NCBI GenBank assembly: GCA_002785325.1
Contig: PFMH01000062.1
Span: 1 to 8,890 of the forward strand
Source: a bacterium (Candidatus Howlettbacteria) CG_4_10_14_0_8_um_filter_40_9
GTDB lineage: Bacteria; Patescibacteriota; CPR2; UBA1875; GCA-2785325
Direction of reading: 5' to 3'
DNA: 8,890 bases
Each line of letters begins with the position of its first letter. The stretch's first letter is position 1. This document shows, piece after piece, positions 1-5,565 of the stretch. Under the pieces are notes generated by a model. It did no database searches, was not told where the DNA came from, and saw nothing but the letters and a program-made list of their open reading frames with translations. The position numbers and the translations under genes were made by a program.

Positions 1-10
1 TTCCGCTTTG

Positions 11-35
11 TCCCCGCGGGCGGAGCCGGCGGGGA
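11..35. other. GC-rich hairpin
   Basis: TCCCCGC (11-17) pairs with GCGGGGA (29-35). An inner GGC-GGA-GCC hairpin (19-27) is separated from it by one G/G mismatch. The structure is far more GC-rich than its surroundings and is followed by the weakly T-rich AATATCTTTCTC. It lies about 100 bp beyond the stop of the last minus-strand gene. It could be an extragenic palindrome or a weak terminator; there is no clean U-tract in either direction. Confidence 0.4.
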
Positions 36-95
36 ATATCTTTCTCATTCAAAAAGAGCTCGAACTCTAATTTTAAATTTGAGATTTAGTATTAC

Positions 96-126
96 ATTAG
101 AAATTCGATATTAGAAATTAGAAATT
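96..126. repeat. Short AT-rich direct repeats
   Basis: ATTAGAAATT occurs three times (96-105, 110-119, 117-126), inside a low-complexity AT-rich tract running from about 65 to 128. It lies just downstream of the stop codon of the minus-strand gene ending at 133. No gene is visible here. Confidence 0.5.
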
Positions 127-132
127 GAGCCA

Positions 133-741
133 CTACTCTTTTATCCTCGTCTTTCCTTTTTCAAAATAAAGAAAACTGCCGATGACTATTACGAGGATTG
201 ACCCGCCAAGGAGAAGAAAGACCAAAAACCAGCTAAAGATAAAGTTAGCGATAATTATAAGCTTCTGCCATACTTGTCTTCCGATCTCAGTGCTGTCCAA
301 CACCTTTATAGCCAAGAAAAAAGCAAGAAAAGACACCACGCTTTTTTGAAAAAATTTACTTTTTATGGATAAATAATGCGTATAGTAAAGCACCAATCTG
401 TCTTTGAGTTTTAGCGTTTTCTTACTGGAAAAATGAAGTATCGCCTCTTTATAAGCTTCAGTGGCATCTTCAGCTTCAAAAGTCGAAAGACGGTACTCGA
501 GATTGTTTATAACCTCTTCTTTCTTAGCTATCGCCTTATTTAAACCGGTCTTATCGTCGAGACGCCATCCGGCATAAAAGATTTGTTGACGAAGATCCTT
601 CCCCGGATAACCTTTTTGCTTAAGTACAAACCTGAGGATCTTGTCTGCCTCGATGATCGCCATCTTATACCCAGAAGCAGTCTCTTCGCTCATACAAGAT
701 TCTACTTCACCCCAATAATCTTCATTTGTTCTTGGTTTCAT
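133..741 (-). CDS. Membrane protein, divergent paralogue of the 3455-3892 protein
   Basis: A 202-residue protein I cannot name. Residues 9-104 are a predicted helical soluble domain containing W10, E12, E14 and the block AIIEADKILRFVLK (28-41). This lines up with the AVMEADKLFDYVLK block of the protein at 3455-3892, so I read the two as paralogues. The R-x4-H motif of that protein is missing here: the corresponding stretch reads INNLEYRLS (78-86). After a basic region (107-129) come hydrophobic segments at about 133-148 and 161-193, the latter long enough for two passes, then a basic tail. The topology is therefore inverted relative to the paralogue, whose anchor is N-terminal. The ATG is 9 nt after the stop of the 751-1035 gene, so the two are probably co-transcribed; no clear Shine-Dalgarno is seen. 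Stop is TAG. Confidence 0.8.
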   Translation of the reverse strand: MKPRTNEDYWGEVESCMSEETASGYKMAIIEADKILRFVLKQKGYPGKDLRQQIFYAGWRLDDKTGLNKAIAKKEEVINNLEYRLSTFEAEDATEAYKEAILHFSSKKTLKLKDRLVLYYTHYLSIKSKFFQKSVVSFLAFFLAIKVLDSTEIGRQVWQKLIIIANFIFSWFLVFLLLGGSILVIVIGSFLYFEKGKTRIKE

Positions 742-750
742 TTAAATATT

Positions 751-1035
751 TTAATCTTTATTTTTTTTCTTTCTATAAAAGTTTTCCAGCCAAATATTTT
801 TAAATATAGGGATAGACAGAGTCGACACAACAAAGCCGATAGTAGGAACTAAAGCGGTGAGATAAGGGTTTGAGAATTTTAGATAAATAAAGAAGATAAC
901 TATAATGATATAAGTCAGAGATGTGATAAGCACCTTCCTGACCAAGCTGGTTTCCCATGCCTTATCCGCTTCGACTTTTATATTTCGTTCCTTTATCTCC
1001 GCGATATCCTGTTTTATTTGTTCTAATTCGTCCAT
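751..1035 (-). CDS. Small coiled-coil, two-helix membrane protein
   Basis: A 94-residue protein. Residues 1-26 are charged and heptad-like (DELEQIKQDIAEIKERN), predicting an N-terminal coiled coil. The motif VEADKAWETSLVRK (21-34) follows, then two membrane helices at about 35-53 and 57-80, and a lysine-rich tail. Small proteins of this arrangement, a coiled coil then E(A)DKAWETS then two helices, recur in Patescibacteria as uncharacterised membrane proteins; that is from memory, not a search. The start is 28 bp downstream of the palindromic repeat at 1064-1207 and is followed 9 nt after its stop by the next gene. No Shine-Dalgarno is obvious. Function unknown. Confidence 0.8.
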   Translation of the reverse strand: MDELEQIKQDIAEIKERNIKVEADKAWETSLVRKVLITSLTYIIIVIFFIYLKFSNPYLTALVPTIGFVVSTLSIPIFKNIWLENFYRKKKNKD

Positions 1036-1063
1036 TTTTTAATTTATTTTAATTATTTTTACT

Positions 1064-1207
1064 CCGACAATAGCGGAAAAATTGTGATGCACTTTGCGAG
1101 CGTAATATCTCAAAATAATGTTGTTTGAACCCGGTGGCCATCGGGGGAGTTCATTTTTTGAGAATAGAGCGAGTATTAGTGCCAATCCAATTTTGGAGCG
1201 TAGTCGG
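1064..1207. repeat. 144-bp imperfect palindromic repeat, copy 1
   Basis: The element starts CCGAC and ends GTCGG and is an imperfect inverted repeat over its whole length. Matching arm blocks include GCACT/AGTGC, TCTCAAAA/TTTTGAGA with AATG/CATT, AAATTG-type ends, and a central CCCGGTGGCCATCGGG (1130-1145) with one G-T pair. It differs from copy 2 (3919-4061) by 6 substitutions and one 1-bp indel, about 95% identity. Weaker homology continues to about 1245, including the hairpin TTTTTG-CTGC-CAAAAA (1223-1238). It lies between the end of gatB and the start of the 751-1035 gene. It resembles ERIC/BIME- or MITE-like elements in style; the family is not recognised. Confidence 0.85.
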
Positions 1208-1255
1208 CAGTTTTTCCTCCAGTTTTTGCTGCCAAAAAGTGAAAAAGAAATTTTA

Positions 1256-2893
1256 TTAAGTTTCTAGTTTTTTTCTAAGTATCTCATTAACTACTCCCGG
1301 ATTTGCTTTCCCCTTCGTCACCGCCATCACCTGCCCAACTAAGTATCCCAACGCATTCATCTTCCCGCTTTTAAAATCCTTTACTGATTTGCTGTTTTTT
1401 TCTAAAACTTCATCCACTATTTTCCCCAGTTCCTCTTCCCCGCTAACCTGTTCCAAACCTTTTTCTTTTATAATGCTAGCCGGCGTTTTCCCAGCCTCAA
1501 ACATTTCTTCGAATATTTCTTTGGCCATTTTCCCTGAGACAGTACCCTTTTCGATAAGTGTAACAAGTTCTGCCAGATGCTCAGGCAATACCTTCGTCTC
1601 CTCTATCGATTCTCCTTTTGAGTTCAGTCTCGCTAAAAGCTCGTTTAAGATCCAGTTTGATATTTTCTTTGCAAAGTTTCTTTCAATATCAGAACCTTTG
1701 ACTATATCTGATATTTCTTCTAAAGTTCGTTCAAAATAATTCGCTAGTGCGTGATCAGCCGTCAGCGTAAAAGCATCTTTCTCACCCAGCCCGTATTCAG
1801 AAACAAATCTTTCTCTCTTTTCCTTTGGTAATTCTGGGATTAGTTTTCTTATTTCATCAATGTTGATAAATCCGTGTTCATCCGTGGTTAATTTTAAATC
1901 CGTGTCCAATCCGTGCATCCCAATCTTAATCGTTGGGATGTCTGGATCTGGGAAGTATCGATAATCCATAGATTCCTCCTTTGTCCTTTGAGATATGCTT
2001 TTGCCTTTGGCATCGTTCCAACCTCTGGTTTCTTGAACAACTTTAGTGTTCGATTCTAAAAGCTCAGTCTGTCTTTCTATCTCATACTCCAGCGCCCTCT
2101 CTACCATCTTGAAAGAATTTATATTTTTTATCTCTACCTTCGTCCCTAACTCTTTTGCCCCCTTCTTTCTCAGGGATATATTGGCATCGCATCTCATCTG
2201 ACCCTTTTCCATATCAGCGTCGCTTATTTTCAGATATCTTAAGATTCCACGGAGCGATTGCAAAAATACTTTCGCTTCTTCCGGAGACCGAAGATCGGGT
2301 TCGGTGACTATCTCCATAAGCGGCGTTCCCGCCCTATTTAGATCAACCAAACTATAGTCTTTCCCTTCCTCATGAACCAGTTTTCCTGCGTCTTCCTCTA
2401 GATGAATATGATGAATCTGAATCTTTCTAATCCCCTGCTTGTCCTGAGCTGCTTGTGGTGAGCTTCCTTGGCGTGAGCCCGTCGAATCGGTCGAATCCAG
2501 TCGAAGGGTTTCAATCTCTAGAAAGCCTCCGACAACAGGCGGATTCGTCGCGCTCGATATCTGATACGCCTTAGGAAGATCGGGATAAAAATAATTTTTC
2601 CTTTCAAAATTGAACTTTTCTGGAACCCTTGACCCTAAAGCAAGGCCGAGGAGGATTGTCGATTCTATGGCCTGTCTGTTCGCCACAGGAAGGGATCCCG
2701 GCATACCAAGACAAACCGGGCAAACCCTACTATTCGGCTCCTCTAATTTTATTCCGCGTTTTTCTGTGTCTTTTTCCGCGTTTTTCTGCGCTAACACAAT
2801 AGCATTAGAACAGCGACAAAACATCTTTGACTCAGTCTTTAGCTGGGCATGAATCTCTAATCCTATTACTACTTCATAATTATCTTTCATCAT
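1256..2893 (-). CDS. gatB: Asp-tRNA(Asn)/Glu-tRNA(Gln) amidotransferase subunit B with three insertions
   Basis: GatB binds and activates the mischarged tRNA (gamma/beta-phosphorylating Glu/Asp with ATP) and receives ammonia from GatA, in the cytoplasm. Family signatures: VIGLEIHAQL (9-18); zinc-type cysteines C26, C28, C58, C61; KNYFYPDLPKAYQIS (99-113); LEEDAGK (165-171); VDLNRAGTPLMEIVTEPD (183-200); GQMRCDANIS (231-240); DYRYFPDPD (310-318); and a C-terminal YqeY-like tRNA-binding domain ending in NALGYLVGQVMAVTKGKANP. At 545 residues it exceeds the usual ~475-480. The excess falls in three stretches (about 33-50, 131-153, 325-345), each encoded by repetitive DNA. ATG 2893 has AGGTGA just upstream; a second ATG follows directly. 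The start overlaps (ATGA) the TGA closing the SHOCT frame at 2890, suggesting ancestral translational coupling. Stop is TAA. Confidence 0.96.
   Translation of the reverse strand: MMKDNYEVVIGLEIHAQLKTESKMFCRCSNAIVLAQKNAEKDTEKRGIKLEEPNSRVCPVCLGMPGSLPVANRQAIESTILLGLALGSRVPEKFNFERKNYFYPDLPKAYQISSATNPPVVGGFLEIETLRLDSTDSTGSRQGSSPQAAQDKQGIRKIQIHHIHLEEDAGKLVHEEGKDYSLVDLNRAGTPLMEIVTEPDLRSPEEAKVFLQSLRGILRYLKISDADMEKGQMRCDANISLRKKGAKELGTKVEIKNINSFKMVERALEYEIERQTELLESNTKVVQETRGWNDAKGKSISQRTKEESMDYRYFPDPDIPTIKIGMHGLDTDLKLTTDEHGFINIDEIRKLIPELPKEKRERFVSEYGLGEKDAFTLTADHALANYFERTLEEISDIVKGSDIERNFAKKISNWILNELLARLNSKGESIEETKVLPEHLAELVTLIEKGTVSGKMAKEIFEEMFEAGKTPASIIKEKGLEQVSGEEELGKIVDEVLEKNSKSVKDFKSGKMNALGYLVGQVMAVTKGKANPGVVNEILRKKLET
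1859..1921 (-). repeat. In-frame repeat insertion 3 in gatB (ATCCGTG type)
   Basis: On the plus strand ATCCGTG occurs four times (1870-1876, 1880-1886, 1898-1904, 1909-1915). This is the pattern of 'aaatccgtgttcatccgtgg' intergenic repeats that I recall from many bacterial genomes. It encodes GatB residues 325-345. Removing these 21 residues joins IPTIKI to DEIRKLIPELP, the usual family spacing between the YFPDPD motif and the PELP motif. Length is a multiple of three and no stop is introduced. Confidence 0.75.
2432..2509 (-). repeat. In-frame repeat insertion 2 in gatB (TGAGC/TCGAA type)
   Basis: The plus strand contains related units GCTTGTCCTGAGCT, GCTTGTGGTGAGCTT and CCTTGGCGTGAGCCCGTCGAA, then GGTCGAATCCAGTCGAAGG. 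This resembles the dispersed 'cttgtcctgagc...gtcgaagg' repeat family of intergenic DNA. It encodes about residues 131-153 of GatB (LRLDSTDSTGSRQGSSPQ...), a Ser/Gln/Asp-rich stretch inserted between GFLEIET and the IRKIQIHHIHLEEDAGK strand, where other GatBs have a short turn. Confidence 0.8.
2741..2797 (-). repeat. In-frame repeat insertion 1 in gatB (CCGCGTTTTTCTG type)
   Basis: The 15-mer TTCCGCGTTTTTCTG occurs twice, 22 bp apart (2752-2766 and 2774-2788), with a related TTTTTCTGTGTC between. The tract encodes a charged stretch (about residues 33-51, VLAQKNAEKDTEKRGIKLE) between the two halves of the zinc-type Cys cluster (C26/C28 and C58/C61). Other family members have only a short FGAEPN-like link there. 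Confidence 0.75.
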
Positions 2894-2994
2894 ATATCAC
2901 CTAATAGTTTCTTTTTCTTTTCCTCAAACTCCTCTTTTGTTATTATCCCTTGTTCTTCAAATTCTGCCAACTCTTTCAATTTTTCTATCGGCTC
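2890..2994 (-). other. SHOCT domain reading frame beyond an in-frame TGA
   Basis: Directly after the TGA that ends the bPH gene (2995-2997) the same frame stays open for 34 codons. It reads EPIEKLKELAEFEEQG, then IITKEEFEEKKKKLLGDI, then TGA TGA. This is a canonical SHOCT module (short C-terminal domain with the G-I-I-T-x-E-E-F core). It contains no start codon of its own, so it is expressed only by readthrough or not at all. Its stop overlaps the gatB start as ATGA, as expected if the frame was once a full-length, coupled gene. Confidence 0.8.
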
Positions 2995-3402
2995 TCATTC
3001 TTCCTCTTTTCCTTTCGTGAGTTTGCCTTTCTCTCCCAACCTTCTTTCCTGCTCTTCTATCTTTGCCTTTATCTTTTCTATAAATCCAAGCGTCTTTTCC
3101 CTATTATACCAATAAAATTGTCCCGTATATTTTTTCCTGAAAGCCTCAAAAGTTAAAGTATCAAAAGGAAATCCTAGAGAGACATCCATATCTATATTTC
3201 GAATAATATAATCTGTAAAATTGACTTCAAAGATCTTTCTCGTCGCGATTATAACCCTTTCATTAGTAAGAACCACCCAACTGAAGTCAAATCTAGGAAC
3301 CCATACCTCCTTCAAGAAAGCAATAACTTCTTCTCCATGATGCAGATATGGAACGATATTTGTGAGTAAAATTTTTGGTAATTTTTCGCGTACTTCTTTC
3401 AT
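2995..3402 (-). CDS. Bacterial PH-like domain protein, SHOCT tail cut off by TGA
   Basis: A 135-residue protein. After a short helix (KEVREKLPKILLTNIVPYL), the segment at about 22-115 has the beta-strand-rich pattern of YokE-like bacterial PH domains: GEEVIAFLKE, then SWVVLTNERVIIATRK, then the FTDYIIRNIDMDVSLGF strand turn. The end is highly charged (EEQERRLGEKGKLTKGKEEE). bPH domains are frequently followed by SHOCT in known families, and the SHOCT module is present immediately downstream in the same frame. TGA at 2995-2997 is therefore either a recent nonsense change, a sequencing error or a readthrough site. Stop codons elsewhere in the window are TAA or TAG. The role of bPH-SHOCT proteins is poorly known; membrane-stress roles have been suggested for the class. 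It sits 52 bp after the preceding gene, probably in the same operon as gatB. Confidence 0.75.
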   Translation of the reverse strand: MKEVREKLPKILLTNIVPYLHHGEEVIAFLKEVWVPRFDFSWVVLTNERVIIATRKIFEVNFTDYIIRNIDMDVSLGFPFDTLTFEAFRKKYTGQFYWYNREKTLGFIEKIKAKIEEQERRLGEKGKLTKGKEEE

Positions 3403-3454
3403 AAGAAGATTGTCCCATCATTTACTAAAAAATACATCATACAAAACAAATAAA

Positions 3455-3892
3455 CTAAAGGAGCCCTAAGTCTCTTAAACCTTTCCTGAACTGTTCGATT
3501 GCGTTTCTAGCCACTGCGGAGTTCAACTCATGGTTCATCTCATGTGCCATTCGGTTTCTAACCTTGTGCGCCGCCCAAATCCCCTGATAAACGTCCCAAC
3601 TAGAAAATTTTTTCTGAGCTATCTTTAGCCTCTCTCCCATGTTTTGATTGTTGTTTCCAACGATGCCTTTTAAAACATAGTCGAATAGTTTGTCGGCTTC
3701 CATCACCGCGGACTGAAAATTTGCGGGCCCACCCTGACCTATACTCATCTCTATCTCTCGCCACTTATTTTGAACAATCTTTTTGTCCAGTCCTGATGAC
3801 TTTGTGCCAGCGCTTGTCATCTTGTGGGTCACATATAAAAGACCCAGACCAAACACAAGCGCTAATGCTAATACTATTCCTACATATGCCAT
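3455..3892 (-). CDS. Membrane-anchored protein with HEPN-like R-x4-H motif
   Basis: A 145-residue protein. Residues 2-21 form one hydrophobic N-terminal anchor, followed by a Ser/Thr/Gly linker. From about 42 comes a helical soluble domain: KWREIE (43-48), AVMEADKLFDYVLK (62-75), MGERLKIA (85-92), W106, and VRNRMAHE (111-118). R112 and H117 make an R-x4-H motif, and the RNxxAH context resembles HEPN-fold proteins, many of which are RNases; this assignment is inference. The protein at 133-741 shares the W-x-E-x-E and EADK(I/L) blocks but lost the R/H pair. AAGGA lies 5 nt before the ATG, a clear ribosome site. The start is 26 bp downstream of palindrome copy 2. Stop is TAG. Function not established. 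Confidence 0.82.
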   Translation of the reverse strand: MAYVGIVLALALVFGLGLLYVTHKMTSAGTKSSGLDKKIVQNKWREIEMSIGQGGPANFQSAVMEADKLFDYVLKGIVGNNNQNMGERLKIAQKKFSSWDVYQGIWAAHKVRNRMAHEMNHELNSAVARNAIEQFRKGLRDLGLL

Positions 3893-3918
3893 ATTTTTCC
3901 TTTCTTTCTCCCCCCCTA

Positions 3919-4061
3919 CCGACTATAGCGGAAAAATTGTGATGCACTTTACGAGCGTAATATCTCAAAATAATGTTGTTTGACCCCGATGGCCATCGGG
4001 AGAGTTCATTTTTTGAGAATGGAGCGAGTATTAGTGCCAATCCAATTTTGGAGCGTGTCGG
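3919..4061. repeat. 143-bp imperfect palindromic repeat, copy 2
   Basis: Same element and orientation as 1064-1207. Ends are CCGAC and GTCGG, and the centre CCCGATGGCCATCGGG (3985-4000) is a perfect 16-bp palindrome. TCTCAAAATAATG pairs with CATTTTTTGAGA with a single T bulge, and GCACT pairs with AGTGC further out. It lies between the end of the cyclophilin gene and the start of the 3455-3892 gene. Copies 1 and 2 flank gatB and two other genes as direct repeats about 2.7 kb apart, which could recombine. Confidence 0.85.
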
Positions 4062-4071
4062 AAGCTTTTTG

Positions 4072-4095
4072 TTACTTTTTGGCATCAAAAAGTAA
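4072..4095. repeat. Perfect 10-bp hairpin at the palindrome edge
   Basis: TTACTTTTTG and CAAAAAGTAA form a perfect 10-bp stem around GCAT. A weaker counterpart (TTTTTG-CTGC-CAAAAA) follows copy 1 at the same relative place, so it seems to belong to the extended repeat. There is no U-tract on either strand, so it is not a convincing terminator. Confidence 0.55.
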
Positions 4096-4123
4096 AATAT
4101 TAAATAAACTTATAAATTATTTG

Positions 4124-4169
4124 ATTCTGGACAAGCTCGCCTCGATTCTGAGTCGGAGCGGACCAGAAT
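4124..4169. repeat. Extragenic palindrome after the cyclophilin gene
   Basis: ATTCTGG (4124-4130) and CCAGAAT (4163-4169) are perfect inverted arms. The inner CTCGA/TCGGAG can pair with one bulge. The wording 'attctggacaagctcg...ggaccagaatgaca' matches the style of dispersed extragenic palindromes I recall from many bacteria. It starts 7 nt beyond the TAA of the minus-strand gene, so it may stabilise the 3' end or help termination, though no U-tract follows. Confidence 0.55.
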
Positions 4170-4176
4170 GACATGA

Positions 4177-4932
4177 TTATTTTTCTTCAATTGTCACCGT
4201 CTCTATCCTCACATCCTCCTTCGGCTTATCATTCTCCCCTACTTCCACATCTTCGATAGCCATAATATTATCCAACCCCTCTATCACTTCACCAAACGCC
4301 GTATGCTTACCATCCAACCAGTCGGTTTTCTCTGCCGTTACGATAAAGAACTGTGAGCCATTGGTATCCGGTCCTGAGTTTGCCATCGCCAAAGTCCCAC
4401 GAACCAGTTTGTGGTCGTTAAATTCGTCCTCAAACTTGTATCCCGGATCCCCAGTACCATTTCCCGAAGGATCTCCTCCTTGAATCATAAAGTCTTTGAT
4501 GACACGATGAAATATCAGCCCGTCATAAAACTTATCGCGAGCCAGAACTACGAAGTTGTTGACTGTCTTAGGCGCGTCTTTGGTAAAGAACTTTAACTTA
4601 AAATCGCCTTTATTTGTCTTTATGTCCGCCATATACTCTTTGTCTACATCGATCTCTTGATCCGGCGCTGCCGAGTATTTTCTATCTCCTGTTTTTTTGG
4701 TATTCACTTCTTCTTTCTCCTTTGTGTTAGTTTTTATATCCTTGTTTTGTATTTTTGCTATGTAGCCTTTGAGATATTTATTATATCCGAAACTACCACC
4801 ATAGACTATACCTCCCAAAATAATTATCGAGATAATACTTTTGAAGATACGAGATTTTTTCTTCGCCCTTTTTTTCTCGTGATCTTCTCTCTCTTCTTTT
4901 CTTATTTGTTTTAATTTCTGCGCTCTACCCAT
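4177..4932 (-). CDS. Membrane-anchored cyclophilin-type peptidyl-prolyl isomerase
   Basis: A 251-residue protein that should catalyse cis-trans isomerisation of X-Pro bonds, helping proteins fold outside the cytoplasm. Residues 1-28 are very basic (cytoplasmic by the positive-inside rule), 29-50 form one membrane helix, and 51-100 are a charged linker. The cyclophilin domain runs from about 101 to 251. Family motifs are intact: FHRVIKDFMIQGGD (141-154), with catalytic R143, F148 and Q151, and GTLAMANSGPDTNGSQFFI. Only the compact bacterial core is present. It is preceded by the four-helix-bundle gene 81 bp upstream and has its own promoter candidate at 4942-4970, which would leave almost no leader; no Shine-Dalgarno is visible. 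Stop is TAA. Confidence 0.95.
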   Translation of the reverse strand: MGRAQKLKQIRKEEREDHEKKRAKKKSRIFKSIISIIILGGIVYGGSFGYNKYLKGYIAKIQNKDIKTNTKEKEEVNTKKTGDRKYSAAPDQEIDVDKEYMADIKTNKGDFKLKFFTKDAPKTVNNFVVLARDKFYDGLIFHRVIKDFMIQGGDPSGNGTGDPGYKFEDEFNDHKLVRGTLAMANSGPDTNGSQFFIVTAEKTDWLDGKHTAFGEVIEGLDNIMAIEDVEVGENDKPKEDVRIETVTIEEK

Positions 4933-4941
4933 TTTGTAGTA

Positions 4942-4970
4942 TTAATAGTCAAGTGTTGTCAAAAAGTCAA
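4942..4970 (-). promoter_or_regulatory. Sigma-70-like promoter for the cyclophilin gene
   Basis: On the minus strand, TTGACT (4970-4965), a 17-bp spacer and TATTAA (4947-4942). The -10 ends 9 nt before the ATG at 4932, so transcription would start about 2-3 nt before the start codon, giving an essentially leaderless mRNA. This agrees with the lack of a ribosome-binding site. The -35 lies in a short TTGAC-rich stretch (three more-or-less phased copies), so the match could be partly fortuitous. Confidence 0.45.
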
Positions 4971-5013
4971 AATTGTCATGTTTTGTTATTACCGATAGAT
5001 TTTATATAGTTGT

Positions 5014-5373
5014 TTATTTTATCTTAAGCTTATCATATCTTTCTATAAATTCTTTATCTGTACCTTCGTCAATATAACCCAAATCCAAAGCACTAATCAT
5101 AAAATGCTTTACCTCCGTCAATGATCCTCTAGCGTTCCTACAAAATTGAACATTTTCTTTATAATGAAATCTGCCAAAACCTTCTGCTATATTTGCCCCT
5201 ACAGATGTAATGGCTCTTCTAATTTGAGAGATAATACCAAATTTTTCTTCATCGGGGAAATCACTTGTAATTTTATAAATCCAAACCGTCAGTTCTCTAG
5301 CCAATTGATAAACTTCCAAATCATCAAAGTCCTTTATTTCTTTTCTATTTTTATCACCACTATTCATGACCAT
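5014..5373 (-). CDS. Four-helix-bundle protein (23S rRNA intervening-sequence protein family)
   Basis: A 119-residue protein of the family first described from intervening sequences in 23S rRNA genes. Signatures: FDDLEVYQLARELTVWIYKIT (17-37), FPDEEKFGIISQIRRA (39-54), SVGANIAEGFGR (57-68) and FCRNARGSLTEVKHF. Members form four-helix bundles; the biochemical function is unknown. Here it stands between gatA and the cyclophilin with no rRNA gene in the window, which is common for this family in Patescibacteria. The end (YDKLKIK) is some 10-15 residues shorter than the members I remember, which continue with an amphipathic helix. ATG 5373 and a second ATG at 5367 lie inside the TGAC-type repeat tract. 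Stop is TAA. Confidence 0.9.
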   Translation of the reverse strand: MVMNSGDKNRKEIKDFDDLEVYQLARELTVWIYKITSDFPDEEKFGIISQIRRAITSVGANIAEGFGRFHYKENVQFCRNARGSLTEVKHFMISALDLGYIDEGTDKEFIERYDKLKIK

Positions 5374-5565
5374 TTATGACTTAATGACTATTTTTTACTT
5401 CTCCTTACAAGACTTGACCTTCTGACTATTCTTAACTATTTTTGACGCCCTCCTGGCCATCTTTGACTTCTTTCCTGCTTTTTTGACTGCTTATGACCAT
5501 CTTTGATTCCATAACCATTTCCTTAACAATATTTGACTTTTTGACTATTCTTGACCGCTTATGAC
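5367..5565. repeat. Degenerate ~10-bp TTGAC tract between gatA and the next gene
   Basis: TGAC recurs on the plus strand at 5367, 5377, 5385, 5415, 5423, 5443, 5464, 5484, 5494, 5534, 5542, 5552 and 5562. Degenerate forms (TAAC, TGAT, TGGC) fill several gaps. Most spacings are 8-11 bp or multiples, giving a consensus close to TTGACTATTC. The tract spans the whole gatA-to-5373 spacer. It encodes the first codons of the downstream gene and the last codons plus stop of gatA. A short similar block lies at 7067-7095. Confidence 0.75.

Noticed and set aside
2890..2997. UGA read as glycine (as in Gracilibacteria/Absconditabacteria) or as selenocysteine to explain the TGA before SHOCT
   Set aside because: gatA (494 codons), gatB (545) and the cyclophilin contain no in-frame TGA although glycine is common in them, and the same frame ends in TGA TGA. 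I see no SECIS-like hairpin or Cys-equivalent position supporting selenocysteine.
3940..4042. CIRCE-type HrcA operator suggested by GCACT/AGTGC
   Set aside because: CIRCE is TTAGCACTC-N9-GAGTGCTAA; here the arms are about 90 bp apart and simply part of the long palindrome.
3765..4088. Minus-strand open frame of 107 codons across palindrome copy 2
   Set aside because: It overlaps the well-supported 3455-3892 gene in another frame and most of it is the non-coding palindrome; copy 1 does not preserve an equivalent gene context.
5014..5373. Toxin-antitoxin or rRNA intron context for the four-helix-bundle gene
   Set aside because: No partner gene and no rRNA sequence is present in the window; the gene stands alone in the minus-strand cluster.
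5367..5565. CRISPR-like array
   Set aside because: The unit is about 10 bp and degenerate, with no conserved 23-37-bp repeat or uniform spacers, and no cas gene is nearby.
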